Shown here one piece after another: positions 13,401 to 23,770 of a stretch of 64,000 nucleotides of DNA. The stretch is from Mya arenaria. Lineage: Eukaryota > Mollusca > Bivalvia > Myida > Myidae. Every line of letters starts with the position of its first letter. Position 1 is the stretch's first letter. The stretch covers positions 21,197,639 to 21,261,638 of the forward strand of contig NC_069135.1 of NCBI RefSeq assembly GCF_026914265.1. Reading direction: 5' to 3'. The position numbers were made by a program, and so were the translations under genes. Under the pieces are notes generated by a model, which had not been told where the DNA came from, searched no databases, and saw only the letters and a program-made list of their open reading frames with translations.

Positions 13401-14129
13401 ATACTTGATAATGCATCACAATAATTGTATTATTTTGTTTAATTCAATTTTTGATAAATGGCAGTTTAATGTAATTCAGTCGAAATCAGAAGTATTCAAA
13501 CGTCATACAAATCAAGACGAATATAACATTTGTAGGATATACTGCTCATTTTCTTAAACATTGCATAACGAATTTCCATGCTAAGTTGAACTTCATAGCG
13601 GATACCTATGCCAGATAATATCAGAATCTTGTCCTGACTTATTGTGACATATCTGTAGCTACACTCGACATTTAGGTAACATATCTTCACCAAGAACGAT
13701 TATTCAAACAGTGTCTCAGGAAATGTAAAGATAGTGATACTAATGTATCTTGTTTTAATAGCAATAAAAGAGATATACCCGATCTCTATCTTTAAGCATT
13801 ACCAGGGTATCATTAAACTGCAAACAGATGCGCTGAAAATTGCACATACCAATGACGTGCACATGTGCATCAAGCAAAAGTGTGTTACCTGTATTGTTGT
13901 CTGCCAGGGATTTCCAGTACAAAAAGTGAGCCCTCTCATAGTTTACCCAATCTGGCCAGCCACTGCATGCGCCATCTTGAAACTCCCCGTGGATGTCTAT
14001 AAATACCAAAATCACGTGATCGCCCGGTGACGTAAGAACTGGGTCAAGGTCGTTGCTATGGACGAGTTGTTGGGTCAAAAACACGATGAAAAACACCGTT
14101 ATAAATGTCGTCAACGATGTAGAAGACAT
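3274..14129 (-). CDS. Tandem-VFT class C G protein-coupled receptor (six coding exons)
   Basis: Spliced reading on the minus strand: exons 14129-13889, 13249-13142, 10579-10434, 7788-7012, 6638-5250 and 4440-3274. Every junction is GT-AG and in phase. They total 3828 nt, predicting 1275 residues. A hydrophobic signal peptide (residues 1 to about 26) is followed by VFT1 (to about 424), a short Cys motif (PESVCDTWCPVC), VFT2 (about 470-880), a second short Cys motif (SYCVDEPCVC), seven membrane helices (about 963-1214) and a 61-residue cytoplasmic tail. Class C marks include FDSC after LPNASFG, the GNYDI ending of VFT2, and the TM3/ECL2 cysteines (SVCGMR and YYACDF). The usual nine-cysteine domain is absent, as are the serine/threonine contacts that mGluRs use for the glutamate alpha-carboxylate. 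It is a surface receptor by family; the ligand is unknown. Two VFTs in one chain is the striking oddity. Confidence 0.85.
4602..4630. repeat. (GTT)n microsatellite
   Basis: About nine GTT units inside receptor intron 5, close to an A/T-rich homopolymer tract. Confidence 0.85.
4921..5231. mobile_element. MITE with six subterminal TCATTTCGTACCCT units
   Basis: Three direct copies of TCATTTCGTACCCT (4922-4935, 4944-4957, 4966-4979) face three inverted copies (5168-5181, 5201-5214 with one mismatch, 5217-5230) across an AT-rich core of about 190 bp. This is a terminal and subterminal inverted-repeat structure with no ORF. It lies in receptor intron 5, and its right end is only about 18 bp from the splice donor of the VFT2 exon. 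Confidence 0.75.
5250..6638 (-). CDS. Receptor exon 5 (linker Cys motif and VFT2)
   Basis: Flanked by ATTTCAG and CAG|GTATCT; 1389 nt, phase 0. It begins SEVLTYNGVDSV, then PESVCDTWCPVCNKDVCS, which resembles the start of an mGluR cysteine-rich domain (PESVCSEPC). A complete second VFT follows, from GDIVIAAFLPLSSQ through LPNASFGALLFDSC to VMFKYEGATVEL and GNYDISSLQ. The last elements match the V.F.G....F...G...G.YDI...Q end of mGluR VFTs. Confidence 0.9.
7012..7788 (-). CDS. Receptor exon 4 (most of VFT1)
   Basis: Flanked by TATTACAG and AATAAG|GTATTT; 777 nt, phase 0 at both ends. It begins ILGHVLKSLNWDYVATAADD, matching the class C pattern (I..AL.WNYVSTVA) at the hinge into lobe 2. Several NxS/T sequons (for example NIST, NETF, NCST) support an extracellular location. 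The frame is open throughout. Confidence 0.88.
8970..9330. mobile_element. MITE family A, complete copy
   Basis: TIRs of about 47 bp: the left begins CATTCGGAACTCCTCGGCCA and reaches AACCTCGGATGTAT; the right runs ATACATCCGAGGTTGTTTTC to GGCCGAGGAGCTCCGAATG. The interior carries TACTACGCGATCTACTTGC. Related copies or fragments occur at 9570-9640, 16795-16920, 18045-18155, 23395-23770, 24205-24240 and 48868-49450. It sits in receptor intron 3 and encodes nothing. Confidence 0.8.
9570..9640. mobile_element. MITE family A, end fragment
   Basis: It has GATGTACCGGCATTCATACG followed by AGGTTGTTTTCAACGGC and GGCCGATGAGTTCCG, matching the terminal region of the complete copy 250 bp upstream. Confidence 0.6.
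10434..10579 (-). CDS. Receptor exon 3 (VFT1)
   Basis: Flanked by GAATTTCAG and CAG|GTAAAT. It encodes GILSYSTAKVDGVISSFTDV and ends VADIPVYSNIQ. This is the part of VFT1 that in mGluRs carries the ligand-binding SSVS and YASTA segments; here those residues are not conserved. It ends in phase 0. Confidence 0.8.
10595..10765. repeat. Short tandem repeat, about 43-bp unit, four copies
   Basis: Units contain TGCAAAGGGAAACAACTTGC followed by ATATACAATTTTTAAATG. It lies just upstream (in gene sense) of receptor exon 3, in intron 2. Confidence 0.85.
11735..13050. repeat. Diverged minisatellite, about 32-bp unit, about 40 copies
   Basis: The consensus is close to TCTCTAGGACAACGACAATT followed by GACTTTATCTTA. 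It is repeated over 1.3 kb with frequent substitutions (CCAAATGGCTTTC variants) and small indels, and fills half of receptor intron 2. The short frames inside it have no domain and are not genes. Confidence 0.9.
13142..13249 (-). CDS. Receptor exon 2 (VFT1, IYDSC motif)
   Basis: Flanked by CTAATTACAG and CAG|GTATAA. It encodes IEIYDSCGSERRVATLLRNR and continues to NATMSIVT. The IYDSC element corresponds to the conserved (I/L)(Y/L)D(T/S)C of class C VFT domains. It enters and leaves in phase 1, joining exon 1 to exon 3 without a stop. Confidence 0.8.
13889..14129 (-). CDS. Receptor exon 1: signal peptide and start of VFT1
   Basis: The ATG at 14129 is the first in frame and opens the signal peptide MSSTSLTTFITVFFIVFLTQ. 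The exon ends with NNT plus one base at a donor reading AATACAG|GTAACA. An acceptor (TTTTTCAG) lies at 14166-14167, leaving 36 nt of 5' UTR in this exon with a short upstream ORF (ATGATCCTTAACTGA). The gene must therefore have at least one further 5' UTR exon. Confidence 0.8.
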
Positions 14130-14749
14130 GATGAGCAACTCTTTGTCAGTTAAGGATCATCATTCCTGAAAAATACAAATGCAAGCATTTTTTAGAGTTT
14201 TTATAATTATATAGCAATTTGTTGTATACATGGTGAGAATAAGATCATGTGCAGGTCATTGATTCGTTAAAAGATATTCAAGATCACTTATTATGGGACT
14301 CTAACTATAGCTTTATTTAATAGCTCAGTATAGCTTTAATCTTTTGAAATGCAAAATGCCAACACTAGCAGACATAATGCACATGGTGATTTTTTTTCTC
14401 GGTGTATTTTTGTGTGTGCAAGTGTGCGCAAGTTTGACTTCCAGTCTCTAGCAGATAGTAAAATCAGGTGAAATGTTTTCAAATTGTTTAGTTTGGAACA
14501 GAAACAAAACTCATGGATAAGAACTGGTTATATATTTTAAATCGTATTTAAATATTGGAAATAAACATCCGAGAACCTCTAAAGTCCTTCTGGGCTTATG
14601 ACTATAGATAAAAGATAGTGATCCGAGCAAGATCAGTATTCTTGTTGCAAGGATTTCAATATTTTGTTGATCTCAATTTAGCCTACTTTAGGTACCATAT
14701 CATTAAGTTATATTTTGAACTGTCCCATTGACTGAAATGTATAATTAAG

Positions 14750-15565
14750 ATTATGGTGTCTCCATATGACATACCATAGAAATCATTTTAAAGGGTTTGG
14801 GTTACTATGGTAACCCATATGATATAAGTATCATTTTAAAGGATATGATTTGCTTTAGTTATGGTAACCCAATATGATATAGCTATCATTTTAATTAATT
14901 TGTTTTTATGGTTCCTCTTATGATATATTTATCATTTTCAAGCATTTGATTACTTGGGTAACCCATATGATAAAGGTTACATTTTAATGGGACTCGCTCA
15001 TGTTTTCGGACCAAAATTTATTTTTCACGTAATGCCTCTGAAAACATTTATTTTATCACTATTTCACTCCATGATACGGAAATTGCAGGAAAAAAATACA
15101 ATGAAAGTATAAGAATGTTTTGGTTTTAGTGGGGTACGAACAAGAAAAAGACACGAAAAAACAACGCCTAAACCACATGGACTCGTATAATGTTTATTGG
15201 GTTTTTTACCTTTAAACAATACGTAACTGAACAAAAATCAAAACTTGCTGAAAAGTTCCAGCTGAAAGTATCAACCATGAGTGCGTCCCTATAGTACAAT
15301 CTTAAGGAATTGTATTGTTAATGTATCCCCATATGATATAAGTATCAATTTAAAGCATTTGTTTTTATGGTTACCAAATATTATATTTATGTTTACATCA
15401 TTTTAAATAAATTGGTTTCTATGGTAACGACATATGATAAGGATGTCATTTAAAAGGATCTTGGTTCCTATGGTAAAGCCATTTGAAATAGCTATCATTT
15501 GAATAGGGTTTTGCTGCAATTGTGACCCAATTATATATAGTTATCATTTTAATAGAGATGGTTGC
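14750..15565. repeat. Interrupted tandem repeat, about 55-60 bp unit
   Basis: Units contain ATGGTAACCCATATGATATA followed by (A)G(C/T)TATCATTTTAA. Copies occur at about 14750-14985 and 15325-15565; the gap is filled by a separate TIR element (14988-15291). Confidence 0.75.
14988..15291. mobile_element. TIR element (GGGACTCGCTCATG family) inside the tandem array
   Basis: The left end reads TGGGACTCGCTCATG after a TTAA; the right end reads CATGAGTGCGTCCCTA, an imperfect inverted match. The left interior (TTCGGACCAAAATTTATTTT) matches the second copy at 26530-26981. No ORF. The TTAA on the left and in the second copy suggests a piggyBac-type target; this is an inference. Confidence 0.6.
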
Positions 15566-16630
15566 TAATAGCGGCATATATATTCAATTTTGCAACCTTC
15601 CAGGGTCACAAAATCTAGTTTGTAATGCCTACAAATGATACCAGATCTATAAACGTCAGGGGCGGATCCAGGATTTTTAAAGTGTTTGCACGAGTGTTTG
15701 CAGGTATTCCCCAAGAAAATTTTAACAATTTCTAGTCTGAAATGGTGCTTTTTGGGCATAGTTCATTCCCTTTTTCTTCTATATAGAAATTTATAATAAA
15801 ATGAACGATTTTAGAGGGGAGTGAACGGGCCGGGTGCGGCCACACCCCTGAACCGGTAGTGAACGTGGTTATAATTCAGGCTTCCTAATGGGAGGGGGCT
15901 CCGTATGTATAGCGCTTCTCAACTTCTTATACAGTGCATATCACAAATAAAGCTTCATCACAATTGAAAATCACTCGACTTAATCCATTTGCGTACACTT
16001 AATGATGACTTTTGTTTTCAAAACGCGATCGAAAAAGCAAAAACAAGGAAAACGCTTGTAGCCAACTAATTGTACCGAGTCAGATGTAAGGGAGTGGTTT
16101 AATTAATTAATTTCTTTTGTTTCGTGATTTCCTGTGTTTTCCTGGTATTGTTTCGAAAGATCTCGTTAATATTTCATTTTGTTTTCCGCTTTCAAGAACA
16201 CAGAACACGTAGTTGGAGTGTAATTATGACAATTTATCACCATAAGATGGAGGGTAACACAACATCATTAACTGCAAACAATTTAATAATTCAACATTGC
16301 ACAAGATGATCTTTGTCGGATCGTTGGTTGTTTCTCGTTTGTACATATCTTGAACATTTTTTCTTACAACACACCATTAAGAGATCAGCTTATTCGCATA
16401 ATATTCCAAATTATTACAAATAGCTCCACTTTGAAGACAGCTATTTGATTTCATCATATTCAAATTACGCTCGGGTCGGTTTGCCGATATAATGTATTCA
16501 GTTCCTCAGGGGCAATATTCATAAACCATTTTCAGTCATTTTCTAACTTAATGCTACTCTCACAGATAGACAGTTTTGACAACTTTTCAATTTTCAGTCT
16601 TGGAATGAGCCAATTTTGCGTAAATGTCAG

Positions 16631-16672
16631 GAATCAATCAAATCAAATCAAATCAAATCAAATCAATCAAAT
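16631..16672. repeat. (AATCA)n short tandem repeat
   Basis: Pentanucleotide CAAAT/AATCA units, about eight copies with slight variation. Confidence 0.85.
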
Positions 16673-16794
16673 AATAATATACGTTCTAAGCATAAGTTAT
16701 TATAGTAAATATGGAAACCTGTGGTCTGATCTTTTGTCAGTAGTCTTATATCCTTTGTTTCCAGACATCATCATGTTACGCAAATATTGACCGC

Positions 16795-16920
16795 TAAATT
16801 GAAATAACTACGCGATCTTCTTGCAGCGTAGTTAAATGTAAATACTTCTGACATTGTTAACCGCCCATATATATACATCCAAGGTTGTTTCGAAGGGAAA
16901 TGGCCGAGGTTCTCCGATTT
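16795..16920. mobile_element. MITE family A, half copy
   Basis: Contains TACGCGATCTTCTTGCAGCG, then CTGACATTGTTAACCG, ACATCCAAGGTTGTTTCG and GGCCGAGGTTCTCCG, aligning with the right half of the complete copy at 8970-9330. Confidence 0.65.
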
Positions 16921-17617
16921 GACCAACTAACTCTAAACAATAGCACTTAAAATCCGTCGAGATTTAATGTTCATCTGACCAATGTGCAAAGCAAATTAGC
17001 GCACGGATATAGTCAGGTGCACAATCGTTTAGTTTTCATATTACTCCGCTACATTTCATTGATCTATTTTGAATATTTAAGGCAAATCCTGTCAGATCGT
17101 TAGCAGGTGAAAATATAAATAAATTCCTCCTATTTATTAAGAAACAAAGCTTCTCTTAATATTCCTGTACACATACCGAACGATTTAAGTGTTGAAACAA
17201 AATTTAATCCAAATAAAAAAAAAATCAGCAAATAACCTCATTATTTCAATTTGTTTCAGACGATTTTAGCATTTTTATCAACGATATAATTATATGGTGG
17301 TTTATGTTAAATAAGGAATACCTACTGTTAAGGAAAACCAAGCGATTACCGGTCTGCCAATATCTACCCTTTAATAGTGATCATTTAGAATGTTTGCATA
17401 ACTAACTGTGTTCCATATATCCATCCATATATTTTACGACCGCAAAACGTGTGCATTCGGTAAAACTCCAAGAATAGAATGCTTTATCACAGTATTGCTT
17501 CCTAATACGATTACTTTCAGCCAAACAAATATGAATAATAGAAACAATATCTCACCCAAGTAAGACGACGGTTTTCTCCTTGGCTTTAAAACAACAGGCA
17601 TAATATATAATTTAGTC

Positions 17618-17880
17618 AATTGTATAGTGACAGATGCATTCAGGGGACTCGCTCACAGACAATTGTATAGTGACAGATGCATTTAGGGGACTCGCTCACA
17701 GACAATTGTATAGTGACAGATGCATTTAGGGGACTCGCTCACAGACAATTGTATAGTGACAGATGCATTCAGGGGACTCGCTCACAGACAATTGTATAGT
17801 GACAGATGCATTTAGGGGACTCGCTCACAGACAATTGTATAGTGACAGATGCATTTAGGGGACTTGCTCACAGACAATTG
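17618..17880. repeat. 43-bp minisatellite, six near-identical copies
   Basis: The unit runs CAATTGTATAGTGACAGATG then CATT(T/C)AGGGGACTCGCTCACAGA. Copies differ mostly by one T/C change, so amplification is recent. Each unit ends with GGGGACTCGCTCAC, the terminal motif of the TIR family at 14988 and 26530. Confidence 0.95.
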
Positions 17881-18044
17881 GAACATCTTGGATGAGTGCC
17901 GTAAAAGAAGTTACTAAAATAATTATAAAAGTAATGATTGTAGTGTTCTAACGGTGTATTTTTATCACCAAATTCAAAATGGTTCACCGTGAAGTGTTCT
18001 TTTGTATAAATGATTAAGACTAATGAGAGTAATTACCAGACTAA

Positions 18045-18155
18045 ACTGCTAAGTTGAAATTACTACGCGACCAACTTCCAGCGTAGTTAAATGTAAATAA
18101 TTCTGACATTGTAAAACGTCCATATACATCCGGGGTTAATTTCAATGGAAGATGT
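18045..18155. mobile_element. MITE family A, half copy
   Basis: Contains GCTAAGTTGAAATTACTACG, GCGTAGTTAAATGTAAAT, CTGACATTGTAAAACGTCC and ATACATCCGGGGTTAATTTC, matching the right half of family A. Confidence 0.65.
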
Positions 18156-18468
18156 GATGGGATTGGCTCATAGATTGTTTGTTGGCAACGATATTTTAGA
18201 TGTGTTGAAATTGAGTTACTTTACATTTTATTAAAAATAGTATACAGCAACAGTACGTCAGATGCTGATTTATGTATTGCCCAAGGTCAATGTTGCAAAG
18301 TGATATTCACTTGAACAGTATTTCGCAAATCATAGCCTACAATAATTTTATTTTCAAAAAAGGTTTTCTAAGGCTTTTCAGCCAAAAATGCAATTTAAAA
18401 TATATATATATATTAATAACTGAGCTCTTATTCAAACTGTTGATACTGTTATATTAGCGAAGGTGGTA

Positions 18469-18624
18469 GTGGCTTTGGTGGTGGTGGTGGTGGTGGTGGT
18501 GGTGCTGCTGCTGCTGCTGATGATGATACTGTTTTTATTACTAAAATAAAATCCACTTTATTCGACAATTTTTTATGATGATGATGATGATGTTGATGGT
18601 GGTGATGATGGTGATATTGCTGCT

Positions 18625-18655
<31 letters not shown>

Positions 18656-18780
18656 ATGATGACGACAATGACGACGACGATGATGATGACGACGACGACG
18701 ACGACGATGATGGGAGGAGGAGATGATGATGATGATGAGAGGAGGAGCAGGAGCAGGAGGAGGAGGAGGAGGAGGAGGAT
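18469..18780. repeat. Compound trinucleotide microsatellite (GGT, GCT, GAT, GAC, GAG)
   Basis: Two blocks, 18469-18521 (GGT then GCT/GAT) and about 18573-18778 (GAT, GCT, GAC and GAG runs). Proline/histidine/serine or methionine homopolymer frames on both strands here are repeat translations, not genes. Confidence 0.92.
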
Positions 18781-19294
18781 ATTGATGATCAAGAAATAAA
18801 TAGACGTATAACAAATGTACACATGAGACACAGTATCATTTTAACGCAAAACTGACATTGCTGGAAAAAACATTAAAAAAAATAAAATATTCTGGTAATT
18901 TAATTCGAGAATGTAATTAACCGATCACTTTTAAGTCTCAGATGGAATTAGTACATGGAATACACATTATAGTTTTTGCAGAACACCGAATCTTGGCAAA
19001 TTTTCGCATTCCTAGGTACAAAACCATGTTCATAGATCGGTTAACTAGTTAGTTACCATGCAACTAAGATCTACTTCTTACACAGCAATTATTTCCCACC
19101 CAAATTCAATAAAATATGATTATATAAACATTCGTCAGACACAGTTTGTATATTATAGGCATTTATAAATAATAAATGACACTGTGTCTGGTTAATCTTG
19201 TTTAATAATAACAGTTGTATATTACTGGCAGCTCAAAGCTTTTCCACCAGCGTTAATAGTCTTATCTTACCAAATCAACAACGATGATAGCAAT

Positions 19295-19407
19295 GAAGAA
19301 GAAGAAGAAGAAGAAGAAGAAGAAGAAGAAGAAGAAGAAGAAGAAGAAGAAGAAGAAGAAGAAGAAGAAGAAGAAGAAGAAGAAGAAGAAGAAGAAGAAG
19401 AAGAAGA

Positions 19408-19450
<43 letters not shown>

Positions 19451-19451
19451 G
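19295..19451. repeat. (GAA)n followed by (GAT)n microsatellite
   Basis: About 37 perfect GAA units run directly into about 14 GAT units. On the other strand this is TTC/ATC. It is the longest pure triplet array in the window, with a strong purine/pyrimidine strand bias over 110 bp. Confidence 0.97.
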
Positions 19452-19902
19452 GATGATTATTGCGTTTTCTTGTACTTTTTACAGACATGCTAAATGAGCA
19501 CGTGAATAAAAGATTGTGGATCATAGGACAAGTATCTGTCATCGGCACAAATGCCAAAGCAATGAGTGACAAAAGCAACAAACAAGGGTATTTAGACTAT
19601 GATCGTGCAAAGATGAAAAACCTCATAATAACAAGCTGAAATAGCGATGATACCGCGAAATTTGCTGATAGGCAAAAACAATTTTGTTGAAAATAACAGG
19701 TCGTTTGTATTCCCGATGGCACGATGTTATCATGGAAACAAATCATTTTTCTCGCCTCTGCATCTTGCTGTGACATTCGCCGCCTGTAATTACCACAAAT
19801 TACCTAGCTGGATAAAACGGCCATAAATGTTCAACTATATTAGACTAAATAGGAAAAAGTTCAAAGTCCTGTGATATTCTGCGCGAATTCTATCTATATT
19901 AA

Positions 19903-20006
19903 TCACCACACCACCGCCACCACCGCCACCGCCACCTCTGCCACCCGGCGTTCACGCCAATCACCACCACCACCACCACCACCATCGTCATCATCATCAT
20001 CATCAT

Positions 20007-20059
<53 letters not shown>

Positions 20060-20123
20060 TCACCACCATCATCATCATCATCATCATCATCACCATCATC
20101 ATTACCACCACAACTACCATCAC
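19903..20123. repeat. (CAC)/(CAT)/(CAG) compound microsatellite
   Basis: Alternating blocks of CAC, CAT and CAG triplets over about 220 bp. The poly-Ser/Pro and poly-Met/Val frames across it are artefacts. Confidence 0.92.
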
Positions 20124-21420
20124 TAATATATATTTAGCAAGCGCAAGCACATCATTGTAAGAAAAATATTTTTTTCATCTTAAATCAGTGACTGACCTGA
20201 AATGTTTATACAAGTTTACGGGTCTTATGTGTTGCATAATTAACAGACAGCCGCATATTCCCAAACAAATTAAAAACAAATATTCTAATAATGTGAGCCT
20301 TTCGTTATGTACAACCTCTGACACCACCACCAACAACAGCAGAATTTGCAACATCGATTTACATCATCAGCAGTTAATTAACTTGTGACAGCAACGCGTC
20401 TAAAGAACTAGCGGAACTATAAACAATGTCAGGTCATATTTACAGCAACGGTATCAGAATAACTACACAAAAATACAATATCGAATGCTATTTACACTGA
20501 CCATTAATACACGTATATAGGCAATGAATGAAGCAAGGTGTATTAAACTAAAGGAAATCGTTTTGTGGTACATTTTAATCAATCGTTGATCAATATACTA
20601 TACTAATTAGTTATGAATGAGAGAAATAAGGCGTTGTTTAACCTTACCTGAGAAAAATATCCATACATAGGTACAATCGATTCGTGTGGATTTATTTAAA
20701 ACTGGTATGTTAACGTCACATTTTTACTATCGCCGTCTATAAAATGACACTGAATATGAGAGAAAAATCCAATTTCATTCAAAAGAGAAATGCGAATATC
20801 GAATAATAACTCCCGTTGGCATATTAGGTGTATACCATTTCAGTTAATTATATCCACTGAGACAAATAAACAGTTAATTTTGCATCCATTGTAATCACTG
20901 CATGTCACTAGCTGTATACCAACAGTATATAATCAAGATCTCATTATCACGGAAGACTTCTCCAATGTTGCTATTTACTAGTGTAATATTTGCAATATTA
21001 ATCAGTTCTCGTTCTGGCTAAAGGAAAATCTATGTGGGTTGAATAGACAAAATACATATAACGCATATTACAAAGAAACATATCCTCGATGCTGAATAAC
21101 ACTGAAAATATGTTATCCTTAGTGATCGGACATTGTTTAAGCATACAGTCACTTCAGCGCGAAGTCATTTATTTGAATATGAATAATAGTGTGGAAAGAA
21201 TAACACAGATTTAAGAAGACAGATTTTGAATGAATGTATACGAACACACATGTTCTAGTCAATCCCTGATGTTGATACATTGCTTAAAGGGACATTCTCT
21301 ATTCTGTCGGGCTAGTTCATTTGTTAAAACATTTTCGAGAATAGAAATGTATTTTTTTTTATTTGGCTACTTGAAAGCTTCTTTTAAATTACTACCAAAA
21401 AGTATTTTTGTAATAGAAAA

Positions 21421-21439
21421 GCATCATCATCGTCGCCGC

Positions 21440-21475
<36 letters not shown>

Positions 21476-21544
21476 CATCATCATCATCACCACCACCACC
21501 ACCACCGCCATCATCATCATTATCACCACCACCACCACCACCGC

Positions 21545-21581
<37 letters not shown>

Positions 21582-21605
21582 GTCGTCGTCATCAACAGCA
21601 GCATA
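21421..21605. repeat. (CGC)/(CGT)/(CAT)/(CAC) compound microsatellite
   Basis: CGC and CGT blocks followed by CAT and CAC blocks. The poly-Arg/His frame over it is not a gene. Confidence 0.92.
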
Positions 21606-21829
21606 GGACGCCTTATGTTCTACACAAAAATACTTATCCAGTTATACCTTTTAATGCATTGTATTACTGTTCGAATAAACGTAAATTTTCATCTCTTGTA
21701 TATGTATAAACATCAAAATGATGACAACCTTTCGTGCAATGTTAAACAATTTCGCCGTAATTAAGATTGTTGTTATGTATCTTAATTTGCATCTGCCTTT
21801 GTGGCTCAGAGATAATGTTCTTGACCCGT

Positions 21830-22059
21830 GATTAAGAGCAGTCTCAGGGTCAAGGTCAAGATCTCAGACTCAGAAAAAACAAAACACTTTCATCAAATTA
21901 CATAGAATAATCTTTAAAAATAAATGTGAGTTATTGTTTATAGTAAAACTATTCAGTAAATTTCATCATCAAGACTTAACGGGAAGAATGTAACCATGAA
22001 ATGATTTTTTGCAGTTTTGCAACTTGAGTCTGAACTCAGACTTGAGACTGTTCGTAATC
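21830..22059. mobile_element. TIR element with CAGTCTCA ends
   Basis: The left end GATTAAGAGCAGTCTCAGGG is an inverted match to the right end CTTGAGACTGTTCGTAATC. Internal CTCAGACTCAG and GAGTCTGAACTCAGACTTG extend the inverted pairing. A related copy lies at 63737-63861. No coding frame. Confidence 0.6.
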
Positions 22060-22453
22060 CCTGATTCAGGGAACGCGAGTACAAGACCAGCTGTCGACTT
22101 TCTATTTCCCTTTATAATAATTATTTATATTTATAAGTTTTTATATTTATAGGCCCTTATATTTATATGTTTATAACGATGAGCTATATGTATACGATTA
22201 GGTTAAATTAACATTATGTTCTGTTTTGTTCTTATCTGTTCCGTTCTATTAGTTTATTCAATCTAATTTCTAACCGTGATATACATATACTTATAAATAT
22301 TTTCATTTTTTCCAATTTCCAAATATGTTAAATAGTTGTTTACTTTAAAACTAGTTAATAGGCCTTTAACTATGCAGTCAGTTAAGTTCGAATGTATTTA
22401 CATTAACTGGCAAAATAAACGTTTAATAGGTGAGGTAAAAGTCAGTACATAAA

Positions 22454-22457
<4 letters not shown>

Positions 22458-22540
<83 letters not shown>
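22458..22540. repeat. (TA)n microsatellite
   Basis: About 41 perfect TA units. A Tyr/Ile frame across it is an artefact. Confidence 0.97.
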
Positions 22541-22542
<2 letters not shown>

Positions 22543-23394
22543 GTCGCTGTTGCGTTCACGTTCAACGTAACAAATGGAGCAAAAAGTTGGGCAAGTCGTA
22601 CATTTGGATGTATCAAATTGTTGGTTTACTGCGTATAATTGTTATGAACAGGCTGAATACATTAAAAGTTCAAAAGTACAATGTATTATTGTGTCACCTA
22701 TTCAAGGCAAATACTTTAAGTGAAGTGCTGTGCTGATGTATCTTTAAATTACAGACTGCCGGGCAATACGCGTGACATCACATTTTTTTACGTTTTTAAT
22801 GTTCCTTTTGATTAGCAAAAAAGAATCAGTAAATCACCTGTCTCCGTCTTACACTGTATTAAATCATTAAGTAATGGTTTTAGTACAAACCAACAATCTT
22901 TAAATAATACAGCGGTCTGAGTTATAGTGTGTAAACTACCGAGTAACTGGGCCTTTCTACCGCTTCACCTGATTAGAGTCAAAATCGGCTGACTGTTGTA
23001 TTACATGTATTTGAAAACTTGAGAAATACTGCCTGCACATTGGACAATATATTGTTGACCATTAACGACACAAAATAAAGGTTGATGCATTTATATATAT
23101 CGGCTAAGCCGAGATAAAGTGGACAATTTAACTTTTCCCATACCATGCATGCGCTGGTTTTGGCTTTCATATGCACCAGATCTTTGTAACTTTAGTGTAT
23201 TTTTAATGCATTCTAAAGTTCAACTCATTTGACTTTAAGGTAAAACAACAACAAAAAAACAACATATGATTAAGCTACAGATAAAAATATAAGCCTTTAT
23301 GCTTCTTACTATTAGCTACGTGGCCACGATTTCCACAGTTCAAAAAGCACAAACATACCGCTAATATGTGTTTATATTATTACATTGTATTTGA

Positions 23395-23770
23395 ACTGCT
23401 TGATTAAAATAACTACGCGATCTACTTGCAGTTAAATGTAAAGATTTCTGACATTGTAAACCGTCCACATACATCCGATGTTGTTTTCAATGGAATATTG
23501 CCGAGTTGTTCCGAGTCACCTCGGATGTATGCCGGTGCATAAGTAGAAATAGTTCGTAAAAGTTAAAACAATAACATTATTATTTAATTCTAATGTTTTA
23601 ACGTGTTATTTATAACTAAGTCCAAAATGATTCCCAGTGACGTGGATTTCATGAATTATAAAGATTCCTAAAAGTAAAGGCTTAACTGCTAAATTGAAAT
23701 TATTTCTCGGTCTGCATACAGCGTAGTGTTAATTATTCTAACATTGTAAACCGTCCAGGGCGAATTACAC
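23395..23770. mobile_element. MITE family A, rearranged copy
   Basis: The usual halves appear in swapped order. The right half (CTACGCGATCTACTTGCAG to GTTGTTTTCAATGG) comes first, followed by CACCTCGGATGTATGCCGGT and the left half, then a second right-half start (AACTGCTAAATTGAAATTAT) ending at AAACCGTCCAGGGCG. This looks like two overlapping or tandem copies. Confidence 0.65.

Noticed and set aside
17618..17880. CRISPR-like array
   Set aside because: Units are directly adjacent with no variable spacers; it is a minisatellite in eukaryotic DNA.
18449..18831. Frames of 74-121 codons rich in His, Pro, Met or Ser
   Set aside because: They are translations of trinucleotide microsatellites; all frames on both strands stay open for the same reason.
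19267..19581. 104-codon poly-Ser/His frame and poly-Lys/Asp frame
   Set aside because: Translation of the GAA and GAT arrays, with no flanking domain.
21230..21709. 159-codon Arg/His-rich frame
   Set aside because: Most of it is the CGC/CGT/CAT/CAC array; the flanks show no domain and no splice context.
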